Of a stretch of DNA of 6,620 nucleotides, positions 1 to 5,420 are shown piece after piece; the stretch's first letter is position 1; each line of letters opens with the position of its first letter. The DNA is taken from the NCBI GenBank assembly GCA_002345545.1, contig DDVW01000026.1, forward strand, positions 26,542-33,161. Reading direction: 5' to 3'. The position numbers and the translations under genes are program-made. The notes below the pieces were generated by a model. It was not told the origin of the DNA. It saw nothing but the letters and a program-made list of their open reading frames with translations, and searched no databases. Origin of the DNA: Stenotrophomonas sp. UBA2302. GTDB lineage: Bacteria; Pseudomonadota; Gammaproteobacteria; Xanthomonadales; Xanthomonadaceae.

Positions 1-21
1 CGAGTCCCGTCCGCTCCGCCA
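1..21 (+). tRNA. 3' end of a tRNA, probably tRNA-Asp (partial)
   Basis: The first 21 bases are identical to positions 145-165, the last 21 bases of the complete tRNA-Asp downstream. They cover part of the T-loop, the 3' strand of the T-stem, the 3' strand of the acceptor stem, the G discriminator and an encoded CCA. The rest lies outside the window. Identity of the acceptor strand and the G73 discriminator makes a tandem second copy of tRNA-Asp the best call, but the anticodon is not visible. Confidence 0.8.
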
Positions 22-30
22 TTTATTCTG

Positions 31-53
31 GCATTCTGCGGAATGCTTGTTTT
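31..53 (+). terminator. C(UGCG)G tetraloop hairpin with T-rich tail in tRNA spacer
   Basis: GCATTC (31-36) and GAATGC (41-46) form a perfect 6-bp stem closed by TGCG, a UNCG-type tetraloop on a C-G pair, which is an unusually stable class. The tail TTGTTTT follows directly. It could be a weak intrinsic terminator for the upstream tRNA. It could equally be a processing or 3'-end-protecting hairpin in a two-tRNA transcript, because little room remains for a new promoter before the second tRNA. Confidence 0.45.
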
Positions 54-70
54 GCAGGGAAACCTGCAAA
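51..70 (+). other. GAAA-tetraloop hairpin in tRNA spacer
   Basis: TTTGCAGG (51-58) and CCTGCAAA (63-70) form a perfect 8-bp stem with a GAAA (GNRA) loop at 59-62. It starts within the T-rich tail of the previous hairpin and ends 18 nt before the second tRNA. Its place in the tRNA-tRNA spacer suggests a role in precursor folding or RNase processing, but that is inference. Function unknown. Confidence 0.45.
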
Positions 71-88
71 GCAGAAAGAGTTAAACGT

Positions 89-165
89 GGAGCGGTAGTT
101 CAGCTGGTTAGAATGCTGGCCTGTCACGCCGGAGGTCGCGGGTTCGAGTCCCGTCCGCTCCGCCA
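89..165 (+). tRNA. tRNA-Asp (GTC anticodon)
   Basis: A complete 77-nt cloverleaf can be folded by eye. The acceptor stem is GGAGCGG (89-95) with CCGCTCC (155-161), followed by discriminator G162 and encoded CCA 163-165. The D-stem is 98-101 with 111-114. The anticodon stem is 116-120 with 128-132, with loop CTGTCAC and anticodon GTC at 123-125. The T-stem is 138-142 with 150-154 around TTCGAGT. GTC reads the Asp codons GAC and GAU, and a G discriminator is the expected identity element for tRNA-Asp. It is the second tRNA of a tandem pair and is followed at once by an intrinsic terminator. Confidence 0.98.
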
Positions 166-173
166 GTTGTATG

Positions 174-207
174 AAAGCCTCCGGTGCAAGCCGGAGGCTT
201 TTTCTTT
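174..207 (+). terminator. Intrinsic terminator after tRNA-Asp
   Basis: GCCTCCGG (177-184) pairs perfectly with CCGGAGGC (191-198) around a 6-nt loop. AAA (174-176) with TTT (199-201) extends the stem to 11 bp. The T-rich tail TTTTTCTTT runs from 199 to 207. The hairpin begins 9 nt after the CCA end and ends the plus-strand tRNA transcript. From 208 to 307 I see nothing further. Confidence 0.93.
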
Positions 208-307
208 GGCCGGCGTGCAAGCCGATGGCGCGTATCAGGCGAGGGTTGTATCGCATCCGTACATGGCGTGGTGGCGGGCGCGAAAGAAACACTGCAGCAC
301 TGAAGCA

Positions 308-333
308 ATTGACCGCCACGCAGGGCGGTCAAT
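308..333 (-). terminator. Perfect 10-bp hairpin downstream of the EEP lipoprotein gene
   Basis: ATTGACCGCC (308-317) and GGCGGTCAAT (324-333) are perfectly complementary around a 6-nt loop. On the minus strand the hairpin lies about 46 nt after the EEP gene's stop codon, a normal place for a terminator. The following bases (TGCTTCAG) contain no real U-tract, so it may instead be a 3'-end-stabilising hairpin or a block to the convergent tRNA transcription. Confidence 0.5.
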
Positions 334-354
334 GCATGGGCCATTCAAACCGGG

Positions 355-378
355 TGCACGCGTTGATGCACGCGTTGG
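355..378. repeat. 12-bp tandem direct repeat, two copies
   Basis: TGCACGCGTTG occurs at 355-365 and again at 367-377. The units are 12 bp long and differ only at the last base. The repeat lies between the stop codon of the EEP gene (380-382) and the 308-333 hairpin. It may be a chance duplication or a small regulatory or 3'-UTR element. No function is claimed. Confidence 0.5.
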
Positions 379-379
379 C

Positions 380-1573
380 TCAGTGGACGTCGACCCATAC
401 CAGGTGGTGGTCGCTGCCATCGGCGATCTTCGCCTCGGGACTGTCATTGGCCGGCCAGAACACGCCGCTGCCGAGGTGGCCGAAGCCGGTCGAGGGCAGG
501 ACGTAATCCAGCCGCATGGTGCCCGAGCGTGGGCCGAAATCACCGGTGGCGTGCTGTGCCGCGCCGCGGCGGATGATGCCTTTTTCCGCATAGACGGCGC
601 CGGTTTCCTCGGCTCCCTCGCTGCGTGGGGTGGGAAAGCGCAGTACCCGCGGATGTTCGAGCAGTTCAAGGATGGCGTCATGGCGACCATCGCCATCGAC
701 CGGGTCGTTGTTGAGGTCGCCAAGGATCACGAAGCGCGCGTCCCTGCCCAGTCCGCCGCAGCGTCCCTGGTCATCGCACAGCCACGGCTTGTCGCCGCCA
801 TCAAGGTATTCCTTCCACAGTCGCAATTCGTCGTGGTTGCGGGCGGCATTGCGTTTTTCCTTGCCGTCGAACACCGGGGGCGTCGGGTGCGAGGCCAGCA
901 TGTGCACGGTGCCCAGCGGTGTCCTGACCGGTACATCCCAGTGCGATTTGGACGACAGCCGCAACTGTGACCAGGTGGCATCGTTCCAGAATGACGTGCC
1001 CATGTCCGGATCGACCGGTCGTTGCGCGCCGGGCAGCGCACTCCATTTCAGCAGCTGGAAGGTGCGTACGGCGCTTTCATCGATGGGATACCGGGATAAC
1101 ACCAGCATGCCGTACTGGCCCGGGTGCAGGCCGTAACCCCAGGCATCATTGCCGCGGTTGCGGCCGCTGCCACCAATCTCGCCGTTGTTGTCCAGATCCA
1201 GACCGCTCTGCACGCCGGTGTTGACCGGAGCCAGATAGCGGTAGGGATAGTGCAGCGGCTCACCGCCGCCGGGCTGGGCCACGGCCAGATAGCGCTGCTG
1301 GAACAGGTCGGCGGCACGGTGGCCGGCGTCGTAATCGAATTCGTTGAGCAGCACCAGGTCCGGGCGCACCTGCTGCAGCACGGCGGCGATCTTGCGCGCG
1401 TGGCTGCTGTCGCCTTCCAGTGTGCGGATCAGGCCGCCTGATTCGTCGGAATAAAGCGAGGTGTTGTAGGTGGCCAGTCGCAACTGGGCGGGGATGGCGT
1501 CGTCGATGGCCGTTGTCGAGGAGCAGGCAGCCAGCAGCAGGGTCATCGGGAGCAGGAAAGTTGGAATACGCAT
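380..1573 (-). CDS. Endonuclease/exonuclease/phosphatase (EEP) family lipoprotein
   Basis: A 397-residue protein that starts with a lipoprotein signal: a short basic end, a hydrophobic stretch and the lipobox LAAC with Cys17 as the lipidated residue. Ser at +2 favours outer-membrane sorting. EEP-fold (DNase I-like) motifs appear in order: TYN at 35-37, the metal-binding Glu in LNEFD (Glu78), GQYGMLVLSRYPI at 152-164, SHP (His229), GDLNND at 285-290 (Asp286, Asn288), RLDYVLPS at 354-361, and the C-terminal SDHH at 387-390. Together these form the complete divalent-metal catalytic set of phosphodiester or phosphomonoester hydrolases, so the enzyme is probably active at the cell surface or in the periplasm. 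Its substrate (nucleic acid, phospholipid or other phosphoester) cannot be read from the sequence. Cys266 and Cys272 are the only other cysteines and could form a disulfide. An insert at 125-135 (LDLDNNGEIGG) resembles a calcium-binding loop. ATG start; the upstream Shine-Dalgarno is weak (GGCGGC). No partner gene adjoins it. Confidence 0.88.
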   Translation of the reverse strand: MRIPTFLLPMTLLLAACSSTTAIDDAIPAQLRLATYNTSLYSDESGGLIRTLEGDSSHARKIAAVLQQVRPDLVLLNEFDYDAGHRAADLFQQRYLAVAQPGGGEPLHYPYRYLAPVNTGVQSGLDLDNNGEIGGSGRNRGNDAWGYGLHPGQYGMLVLSRYPIDESAVRTFQLLKWSALPGAQRPVDPDMGTSFWNDATWSQLRLSSKSHWDVPVRTPLGTVHMLASHPTPPVFDGKEKRNAARNHDELRLWKEYLDGGDKPWLCDDQGRCGGLGRDARFVILGDLNNDPVDGDGRHDAILELLEHPRVLRFPTPRSEGAEETGAVYAEKGIIRRGAAQHATGDFGPRSGTMRLDYVLPSTGFGHLGSGVFWPANDSPEAKIADGSDHHLVWVDVH

Positions 1574-2060
1574 GCCGCCGATTTTCTCATGCCTTGGTGA
1601 CGATGGCGGGAAGTGACGGCATTTCGCAGAGCGGAGGGCCGCGGTGCGGGCGCTGGATCCAGAGTCTGCAGCCCGTCACGCCCAAGCTGGTCGCGGGCTG
1701 CTCCGTTGGGCCTCGCACGGATCGGCACGCTCGACGTTGCCGGTGATGCATGGCCTGCCGGTTTCGACTGCTCGCTCCTCTGCTTTATCCGCTCATGTTG
1801 CGCGCGGGTCACCTTGCCAATGATGCGGGTGTGGATCTTTTCCGGAGGCGGGGCGCACTCGGCACTGCCGGTGCCGGCGCGGAGGGCATCAGCAGTCGGA
1901 AGGGCGTATCGGTGGCGGCCGGGTTTCAGCCGGTTCGCAGGAGCTCGGAAATGATGCCGTCGTAGTGGTGAGATCTGGCCTCACGTTGTACGCCGATGGC
2001 CGAAGGAGTTGCGCGCCCATCGGGTGTGGATGCCTCGATGATGCGATCGGGAGTGGACGC
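1574..2060. other. 487-bp intergenic stretch with no supportable gene
   Basis: This is the spacer upstream of the EEP gene and downstream of bpt, both on the minus strand. It must hold the EEP promoter, but I cannot pick out convincing -35 and -10 boxes. Open frames exist on both strands, as expected at high GC, but none has a recognisable protein motif, a good ribosome binding site or a believable composition. Small features seen: GTGAG/CTCAC (1968-1972 with 1980-1984) as a short stem, and CGGGTGTGGAT occurring twice (near 1826 and 2020). I saw no tRNA, IS end or REP/SMAG-type palindrome. Confidence 0.5.
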
Positions 2061-2825
2061 TCATTGCCGCGAGCGTGGCTTCCCGGTGTCTTCCATCAAT
2101 TGCCAGCGGCGGCCGTCATAGGCTTCGAGGGGGCGATAGCGGCGCTTGTAGTCCATCTTCTGATGACCCTCGATCCAGTAGCCGAGATACAGGTGCGGCA
2201 GGGATTGGCGCTGTGCCCAGGCAATCTGCTGCAGGATGGCGTAGGTGCCGAGGCTGCGGTGCTGTTGTTCCGGGTCGAAGAAGGTGTACACGGCTGACAG
2301 CGCGGTGTCGGTGACGTCGGTGACCGCTACCGCCAGCAGACGTCCCGGTGTGTCGGCGCTTCTGGCCGTGCGGACTTCCAGAAAGCGGCTGTGCGGCCAG
2401 CTGCCGATCAGGAACCGGTCAAATTCGTGCGGGCCCTGTTTGTCCATGCCGCCGTTGGCGTGGCGCCGGTCAAGGTAACGCTGGTACAGCGCGAAGTGCT
2501 CCTCGTTGCGTTCGGCGGGCAGCACGCGGCATTCCAGATCGGCATTGCGGGCTAGGCAGCGCCGCTGGCTGCGGTCGGGACTGAAACGCGCGACCGGAAT
2601 ACGTACCGGGACACAGGCGCGACACTGCGCGCAGTGCGGGCGGTAGACCAGATCGCCGGAGCGGCGGAAGCCCCAGCCCAGCGCCATCGGATACAGCGCC
2701 CCGAGCCGGTCATCCTGCGGGTCGAGTACCAGATCGCGGGCCTGACGGTCCGGCCAGTAGCCGCAGGGGTGCTCTCCTGTCTGGAAAAGGCGCAGCTCTT
2801 CGTTCGGGTTGCCTTGCAGTGCCAT
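2061..2825 (-). CDS. bpt: Aspartate/glutamate leucyltransferase (N-degron pathway)
   Basis: A 254-residue member of the ATE/Bpt aminoacyl-tRNA-protein transferase family. Bpt moves Leu from Leu-tRNA to proteins with N-terminal Asp or Glu, making them substrates for ClpS-ClpAP in the cytoplasm. The N-terminal ATE domain is clear: EHPCGYW (Cys21), [27 protein letters not shown], then Cys65, Cys68 and Cys71 in a CxxCxxC cluster followed by VPVRIP. Conserved cysteines in this region are linked to metal or Fe-S binding in ATE enzymes. The C-terminal GNAT-like half holds [28 protein letters not shown] (213-218) and [13 protein letters not shown] (224-236). The start used is the ATG at 2823-2825, where family similarity begins. 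The frame can be extended to a TTG at 2900, but those 25 residues do not look like the family. No Shine-Dalgarno is visible before the ATG. The usual partners aat and clpS are not in the window. It is divergent from the EF-hand gene. Confidence 0.93.
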   Translation of the reverse strand: MALQGNPNEELRLFQTGEHPCGYWPDRQARDLVLDPQDDRLGALYPMALGWGFRRSGDLVYRPHCAQCRACVPVRIPVARFSPDRSQRRCLARNADLECRVLPAERNEEHFALYQRYLDRRHANGGMDKQGPHEFDRFLIGSWPHSRFLEVRTARSADTPGRLLAVAVTDVTDTALSAVYTFFDPEQQHRSLGTYAILQQIAWAQRQSLPHLYLGYWIEGHQKMDYKRRYRPLEAYDGRRWQLMEDTGKPRSRQ

Positions 2826-2921
2826 CGACACAGCATAGCCGCGCCGGGTCGCAAAACCTGCGCCTGTCTGCGTGATGAATACAGCCGGTTGCCGGGTCAA
2901 CGAGGACGGTCACCGCGCGTT

Positions 2922-2944
2922 GACAGTGACGAGGACGCACTGTC
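2922..2944 (+). promoter_or_regulatory. Inverted repeat in the bpt / EF-hand divergent spacer
   Basis: GACAGTG (2922-2928) and CACTGTC (2938-2944) are perfect inverted 7-mers separated by 9 nt. The right arm ends 33 bp before the EF-hand ATG. The left arm overlaps a TTGACA hexamer (2920-2925), but no acceptable -10 box lies 16-18 bp further on, so I do not call a promoter. It could be a dimeric regulator's operator or a 5'-UTR hairpin of the EF-hand gene. Confidence 0.4.
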
Positions 2945-2963
2945 GCGTCCGTTCCACCACCCC

Positions 2964-2970
2964 AAGGGAG
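2964..2970 (+). promoter_or_regulatory. Strong Shine-Dalgarno of the EF-hand gene
   Basis: AAGGGAG at 2964-2970 lies 7 nt before the ATG at 2978. This is good spacing and fixes the start, with a well-formed signal peptide following directly. Confidence 0.8.
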
Positions 2971-2977
2971 TCCGACC

Positions 2978-3559
2978 ATGACCCGACGCAAGCCCCTTCT
3001 CCTGCTGGCCATGCTGCTGGCAACATCTGTCACCGGCCTTGCCGTCGCCGCCAGCCCGACGCCGTCCAAGCCTGCGGCACCGCGCATGGATGCCAATGGC
3101 GATGGCATGGTTGATCGTCAGGAGGCCGCCGCGCATCCGTATCTGGCGCAGCGTTTCGATGAGCTGGACAAGAACAAGGATGGAAAGCTGTCACGTGAGG
3201 AAATGCCGCGTCGACATGCGCGTGGTGGCGATGGTCATCACGGCAGGCACGGTCATCACCGCGGCCATCAGGAAGATGGCTTCATGCGCAGGATGGATGC
3301 CAATGGTGATGGTCGCATAAGCACGGCCGAGCATCAGGCGTTCTTCGAGCGGATGGATGTGAACAAGGACGGTTTCATCGACCAGGCCGATCGCCAGGCC
3401 CGTGCCGAACAGCGCCGTGCCGAATGGTTCGCCAAGGCCGACACCGACAAGGATGGCAAGCTGAGCCCGGCCGAACTGGAGGCTGCACGCAAGGACGGTC
3501 ATCGCGGCCACCAAGGCCCGCGTGGGCCGATGCCGCCGCAGGCGCCGACGGCGAAGTAA
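2978..3559 (+). CDS. Exported EF-hand calcium-binding protein with His-rich insert
   Basis: A 193-residue protein with a Sec signal peptide (MTRRK, then a hydrophobic core 7-22, AVAA cleavage region around 23-25), so it is probably periplasmic or secreted. Five EF-hand loops can be read: 38-49 (DANGDGMVDRQE), 64-75 (DKNKDGKLSREE), 107-118 (DANGDGRISTAE), 127-138 (DVNKDGFIDQAD, with Asp instead of Glu at position 12) and 155-166 (DTDKDGKLSPAE). All keep the Asp ligands at 1 and 5 and the Gly at 6, so Ca2+ binding is likely; Asp at 12 in loop 4 may lower affinity or alter selectivity. Between loops 2 and 3 lies a Gly/His-rich stretch (80-97) with seven histidines, a possible transition-metal site. 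There are no cysteines. The tail (174-193) is rich in Gly, Pro and His. The role, whether calcium buffering, signalling or metal binding, is unknown. It is a single-gene unit, divergent from bpt and convergent with the sigma gene. Confidence 0.9.
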   Translation: MTRRKPLLLLAMLLATSVTGLAVAASPTPSKPAAPRMDANGDGMVDRQEAAAHPYLAQRFDELDKNKDGKLSREEMPRRHARGGDGHHGRHGHHRGHQEDGFMRRMDANGDGRISTAEHQAFFERMDVNKDGFIDQADRQARAEQRRAEWFAKADTDKDGKLSPAELEAARKDGHRGHQGPRGPMPPQAPTAK

Positions 3560-3584
3560 GTTCTGCACAGAGGCTGATCGACAC

Positions 3585-3610
3585 CACCCCCGCTGGCAAC
3601 CGCGGGGGTG
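3585..3610. terminator. Hairpin between convergent EF-hand and sigma factor genes
   Basis: CACCCCCGC-type arms (3585-3593, allowing for the A at 3586, and 3602-3610) pair over 9 bp around the 8-nt loop TGGCAACC. It lies 26 nt after the EF-hand stop and 17 nt from the sigma-gene stop, so it could serve both convergent genes. On the plus strand the tail is TTCTGCT, a poor U-tract; on the minus strand the tail is poor too. This is a terminator-like structure of moderate confidence. Confidence 0.65.
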
Positions 3611-3626
3611 TTCTGCTATCCGGTAC

Positions 3627-4841
3627 TCATTGGCGCAGCAGGGCCGATGCCACGGCTGCCACGACCAGCACCGAGGCGCTGGCGACCGCGCCGCGCCCGA
3701 ACAGGCTGCGATAGATCCAGCTGGGGCCGCTGCGGCCATGGCGTGCAGCATCGCGGGCCAGCATCGGCGCCATGATGCGGGGCAGGGTGACCAGATACTG
3801 GTAGTTCAGCGCGGTCATGCCCAGTGCCAGCAGAAGCAGGCCGGCGGTGGTGCCCACTCGCAAGGCCACGCCGGCCAGGGCGCTGATGCAGAACAGGACG
3901 GCGGTGAGGGTATGCAGCCGCATGAAGCGGCGTAGCTGGCTGCGTTCTGCCGGTGTCTGCGCGTAGTGCAGCAGGTAAAGGCTGGAAAAGAATGCCGCCA
4001 GCGTGCCGAACAGCATGCTGCCCAGCACCACCCACAGGTCGAAAGGATTCGGAAACACCGTGTTCAGGACCGCGCCCAACCCGCCTGCGGCCGTGCCGCC
4101 AAGCGCACTGTTGGTGCCCAGTCCCGCCAGGCCGGCTTTGCCGGCGCTGCCACCAGCCACCCCGATCGAGGTCGAAAGGATGACCGCGCTGGCGGTGCCG
4201 GGAGCGGCCAGCATCACCGCCGAGCTGACCACGGCCGCGAAAGCGGCACCGGGTGCGCTGCTGCGGGCGAACTCGCCGAAGCGCTTGAGCATTTCCTCGC
4301 GCACGCTGGCACGGGCGCGCGACAGGCGTTTGCGCACGGCGGCATCGCTCAAACCCAGCAGCTGGGCCACCTGCTGCGAGCTCTGGCCTTCGCGATAGAA
4401 CAGCAGCAGGGTTTCGCGGCTGTCCTCGGGCAGCGCGGAAATGATCTCCGCCGCCGCCAGTTCCTCTTCCACCTGCATCAGCGCATCGGAGCCGTTGGGC
4501 GAAGGATCGGCGGCCATGCCGATGGCTATCTCGGCGGCTTCGCCGCTGAGCGGACGGTTGCGGTTGGCGTGCAGCCAGTCGCGGGCGAGATTGCGGGTGA
4601 TCTGCCGCAGCCATGGCAGGAAGCTGGTGGTGTTGTTGAGCTGGCTGAGCCGCTGCCAGGCCTTGAGGAACGCTTCCTGGGCGATGTCCTCGCTGGCCTG
4701 CACATCGCGGGTGATGGCCAGCGCGATGGCCGTCACCGTGTTCTGGCAGAGCGCCACGATGCGGCCATAGGATTGCGTGCAGCCGTTGCGGGCGGCAGGC
4801 AGCTCACGCTGCAAGGTGGCTTCCAGCTGTGTGGCGGTCAT
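3627..4841 (-). CDS. ECF-type sigma-70 family sigma factor fused to a membrane domain
   Basis: A 404-residue protein. The N-terminal half is an ECF-type sigma factor. Region 2 (about 18-95) contains EDIAQEAFLKAWQRL (51-65) and LPWLRQITRNLARDWL (75-90). Region 4 (about 128-182) contains LPEDSRETLLLFY (137-149) and the helix-turn-helix QQVAQLLGLSDAAVRKRLSRAR (156-177). After a basic linker (181-193) comes a C-terminal half unlike a normal ~190-residue ECF factor. Hydrophobic segments lie at about 199-229, 268-291, 311-327, 329-351 and 384-402, with a Gly/Ala-rich stretch at 227-257, so about five membrane spans are likely. The fusion would tether the sigma factor to the inner membrane and may act as a built-in anti-sigma or sensor domain; this is inference. 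The ATG at 4839-4841 was chosen because GGGAG sits 6 nt upstream. A TTG nine codons earlier is less likely. The gene starts 63 nt after the DUF2007-like gene, and no separate anti-sigma gene adjoins it. Regulon unknown. Confidence 0.85.
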   Translation of the reverse strand: MTATQLEATLQRELPAARNGCTQSYGRIVALCQNTVTAIALAITRDVQASEDIAQEAFLKAWQRLSQLNNTTSFLPWLRQITRNLARDWLHANRNRPLSGEAAEIAIGMAADPSPNGSDALMQVEEELAAAEIISALPEDSRETLLLFYREGQSSQQVAQLLGLSDAAVRKRLSRARASVREEMLKRFGEFARSSAPGAAFAAVVSSAVMLAAPGTASAVILSTSIGVAGGSAGKAGLAGLGTNSALGGTAAGGLGAVLNTVFPNPFDLWVVLGSMLFGTLAAFFSSLYLLHYAQTPAERSQLRRFMRLHTLTAVLFCISALAGVALRVGTTAGLLLLALGMTALNYQYLVTLPRIMAPMLARDAARHGRSGPSWIYRSLFGRGAVASASVLVVAAVASALLRQ

Positions 4842-4845
4842 CGGC

Positions 4846-4883
4846 GGCTCCCGTGGACAGTGTTGCAATACATGACGGGAGCC
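4846..4883 (-). promoter_or_regulatory. Inverted repeat that can hide the sigma gene's Shine-Dalgarno
   Basis: Read in the direction of transcription, GGCTCCCGT (4883-4875) is followed by a 20-nt spacer and then its perfect complement ACGGGAGCC (4854-4846). The second arm contains the GGGAG Shine-Dalgarno of the sigma gene (4852-4848), which ends 6 nt before the ATG. In RNA the stem would block ribosome access; in DNA the repeat could be an operator. A further perfect palindrome, CCACCGGTGG, lies alongside at 4882-4891. Both fall within the 63-nt gap after the upstream gene. Confidence 0.55.
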
Positions 4884-4904
4884 ACCGGTGGATGTGACCG
4901 CAGC

Positions 4905-5417
4905 CTAGTTGCCGGGGGCCGGGGCGCTGGGCTGGATGCGTACGCGGACCTCGTCGGCATCGTCCTGGGCCGGCATGGCTGGTTGCGATTGGGGTGCGGG
5001 CACGCTGGCGGCCGGTTCCGGTGCGCTGCGCTGGCGCAACACCATCAGCAGCATCACCCCGGCAATGACCGCGATCAGGATGAAGCGGATACGCCATGCC
5101 CAGCTGCGGCTTTTGCCGCCTGCCGGTGCCGGGGTGTCGGCGAAGGCGTACTCGGCCGTGGGATGGTCACGCCGGGTGGTATCCAGCAGCCGCGCATCGC
5201 GCAGGATTTCGCGCGCGCGTGGCTGGTCATCGGCGAACACCACCCACACCGCCGGCAGCTTGGCAGGGTCGGTCTTGTCCAGATAGCTGAACTGGCCGCG
5301 GCGCCTGCCGTGGTAGGAACGGCCATTGGTGACGCGCACCTCGATACCGGCATCGCGCAGCATCTGCGCCACGCCTTCGACGTTTTCGACCCGCTGGCTG
5401 CTGAAGATCCTGCGCAT
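4905..5417 (-). CDS. DUF2007-like putative signal-transducing protein with one membrane segment
   Basis: A 170-residue protein. Residues 1-75 resemble the small DUF2007 (putative signal transducing protein) domain. MRRIFSSQRVENVEGVAQML opens with a strand and then a helix (about 9-23), followed by the strand IEVRVTN (25-31), a basic loop (33-41), the strand PAVWVVFADD (55-64) and a closing helix PRAREILRDA (66-75). Similar proteins in xanthomonads carry names such as pathogenicity-like protein; I recall this without being able to check it, and the name gives no mechanism. A linker (79-105) leads to a single membrane helix at about 110-127, then a Pro/Ala/Gln-rich tail (131-170) ending in an acidic and mixed stretch. 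With Arg on both sides the topology is uncertain. The ATG is 3 nt after the tesB stop and its GGAG Shine-Dalgarno lies within the last tesB codons, so the two are co-transcribed and probably translationally coupled. The membrane-fused sigma gene follows 63 nt later. Function unknown. Confidence 0.72.
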   Translation of the reverse strand: MRRIFSSQRVENVEGVAQMLRDAGIEVRVTNGRSYHGRRRGQFSYLDKTDPAKLPAVWVVFADDQPRAREILRDARLLDTTRRDHPTAEYAFADTPAPAGGKSRSWAWRIRFILIAVIAGVMLLMVLRQRSAPEPAASVPAPQSQPAMPAQDDADEVRVRIQPSAPAPGN

Positions 5418-5420
5418 GGC

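Noticed and set aside
23..344. Minus-strand open frames across the tRNA, with GLEPATSG- and TRTRDLRR-like peptides
   Set aside because: These are the well-known spurious translations of the antisense strand of a tRNA gene; the tRNA explains the sequence fully.
47..970. 307-codon plus-strand open frame
   Set aside because: It begins inside the tRNA spacer, runs through the tRNA and its terminator, and is then antisense to the EEP gene.
1750..1965. 71-codon plus-strand frame in the large gap
   Set aside because: No Shine-Dalgarno, no motif, no signal peptide, and overlapping frames are equally open. Not supported as a gene.
1962..1990. GTAG-led palindrome resembling a Stenotrophomonas SMAG/REP element
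   Set aside because: Only a 5-bp stem forms after GTAG, and the outer bases mismatch; true elements have long near-perfect stems.
2826..2900. 25-residue N-terminal extension of Bpt from a TTG codon
   Set aside because: Bpt family similarity begins at the ATG at 2825; the extension has no family likeness and no Shine-Dalgarno.
2920..2948. TTGACA as the -35 box of an EF-hand promoter
   Set aside because: The hexamer is perfect, but the sequence 16-18 bp downstream (around TCGCGT) does not resemble a -10 box.
4842..4868. Nine-residue extension of the sigma factor from a TTG codon
   Set aside because: The ATG at 4841 has GGGAG at 6-nt spacing; the TTG has no such support and lies inside the inverted-repeat spacer.
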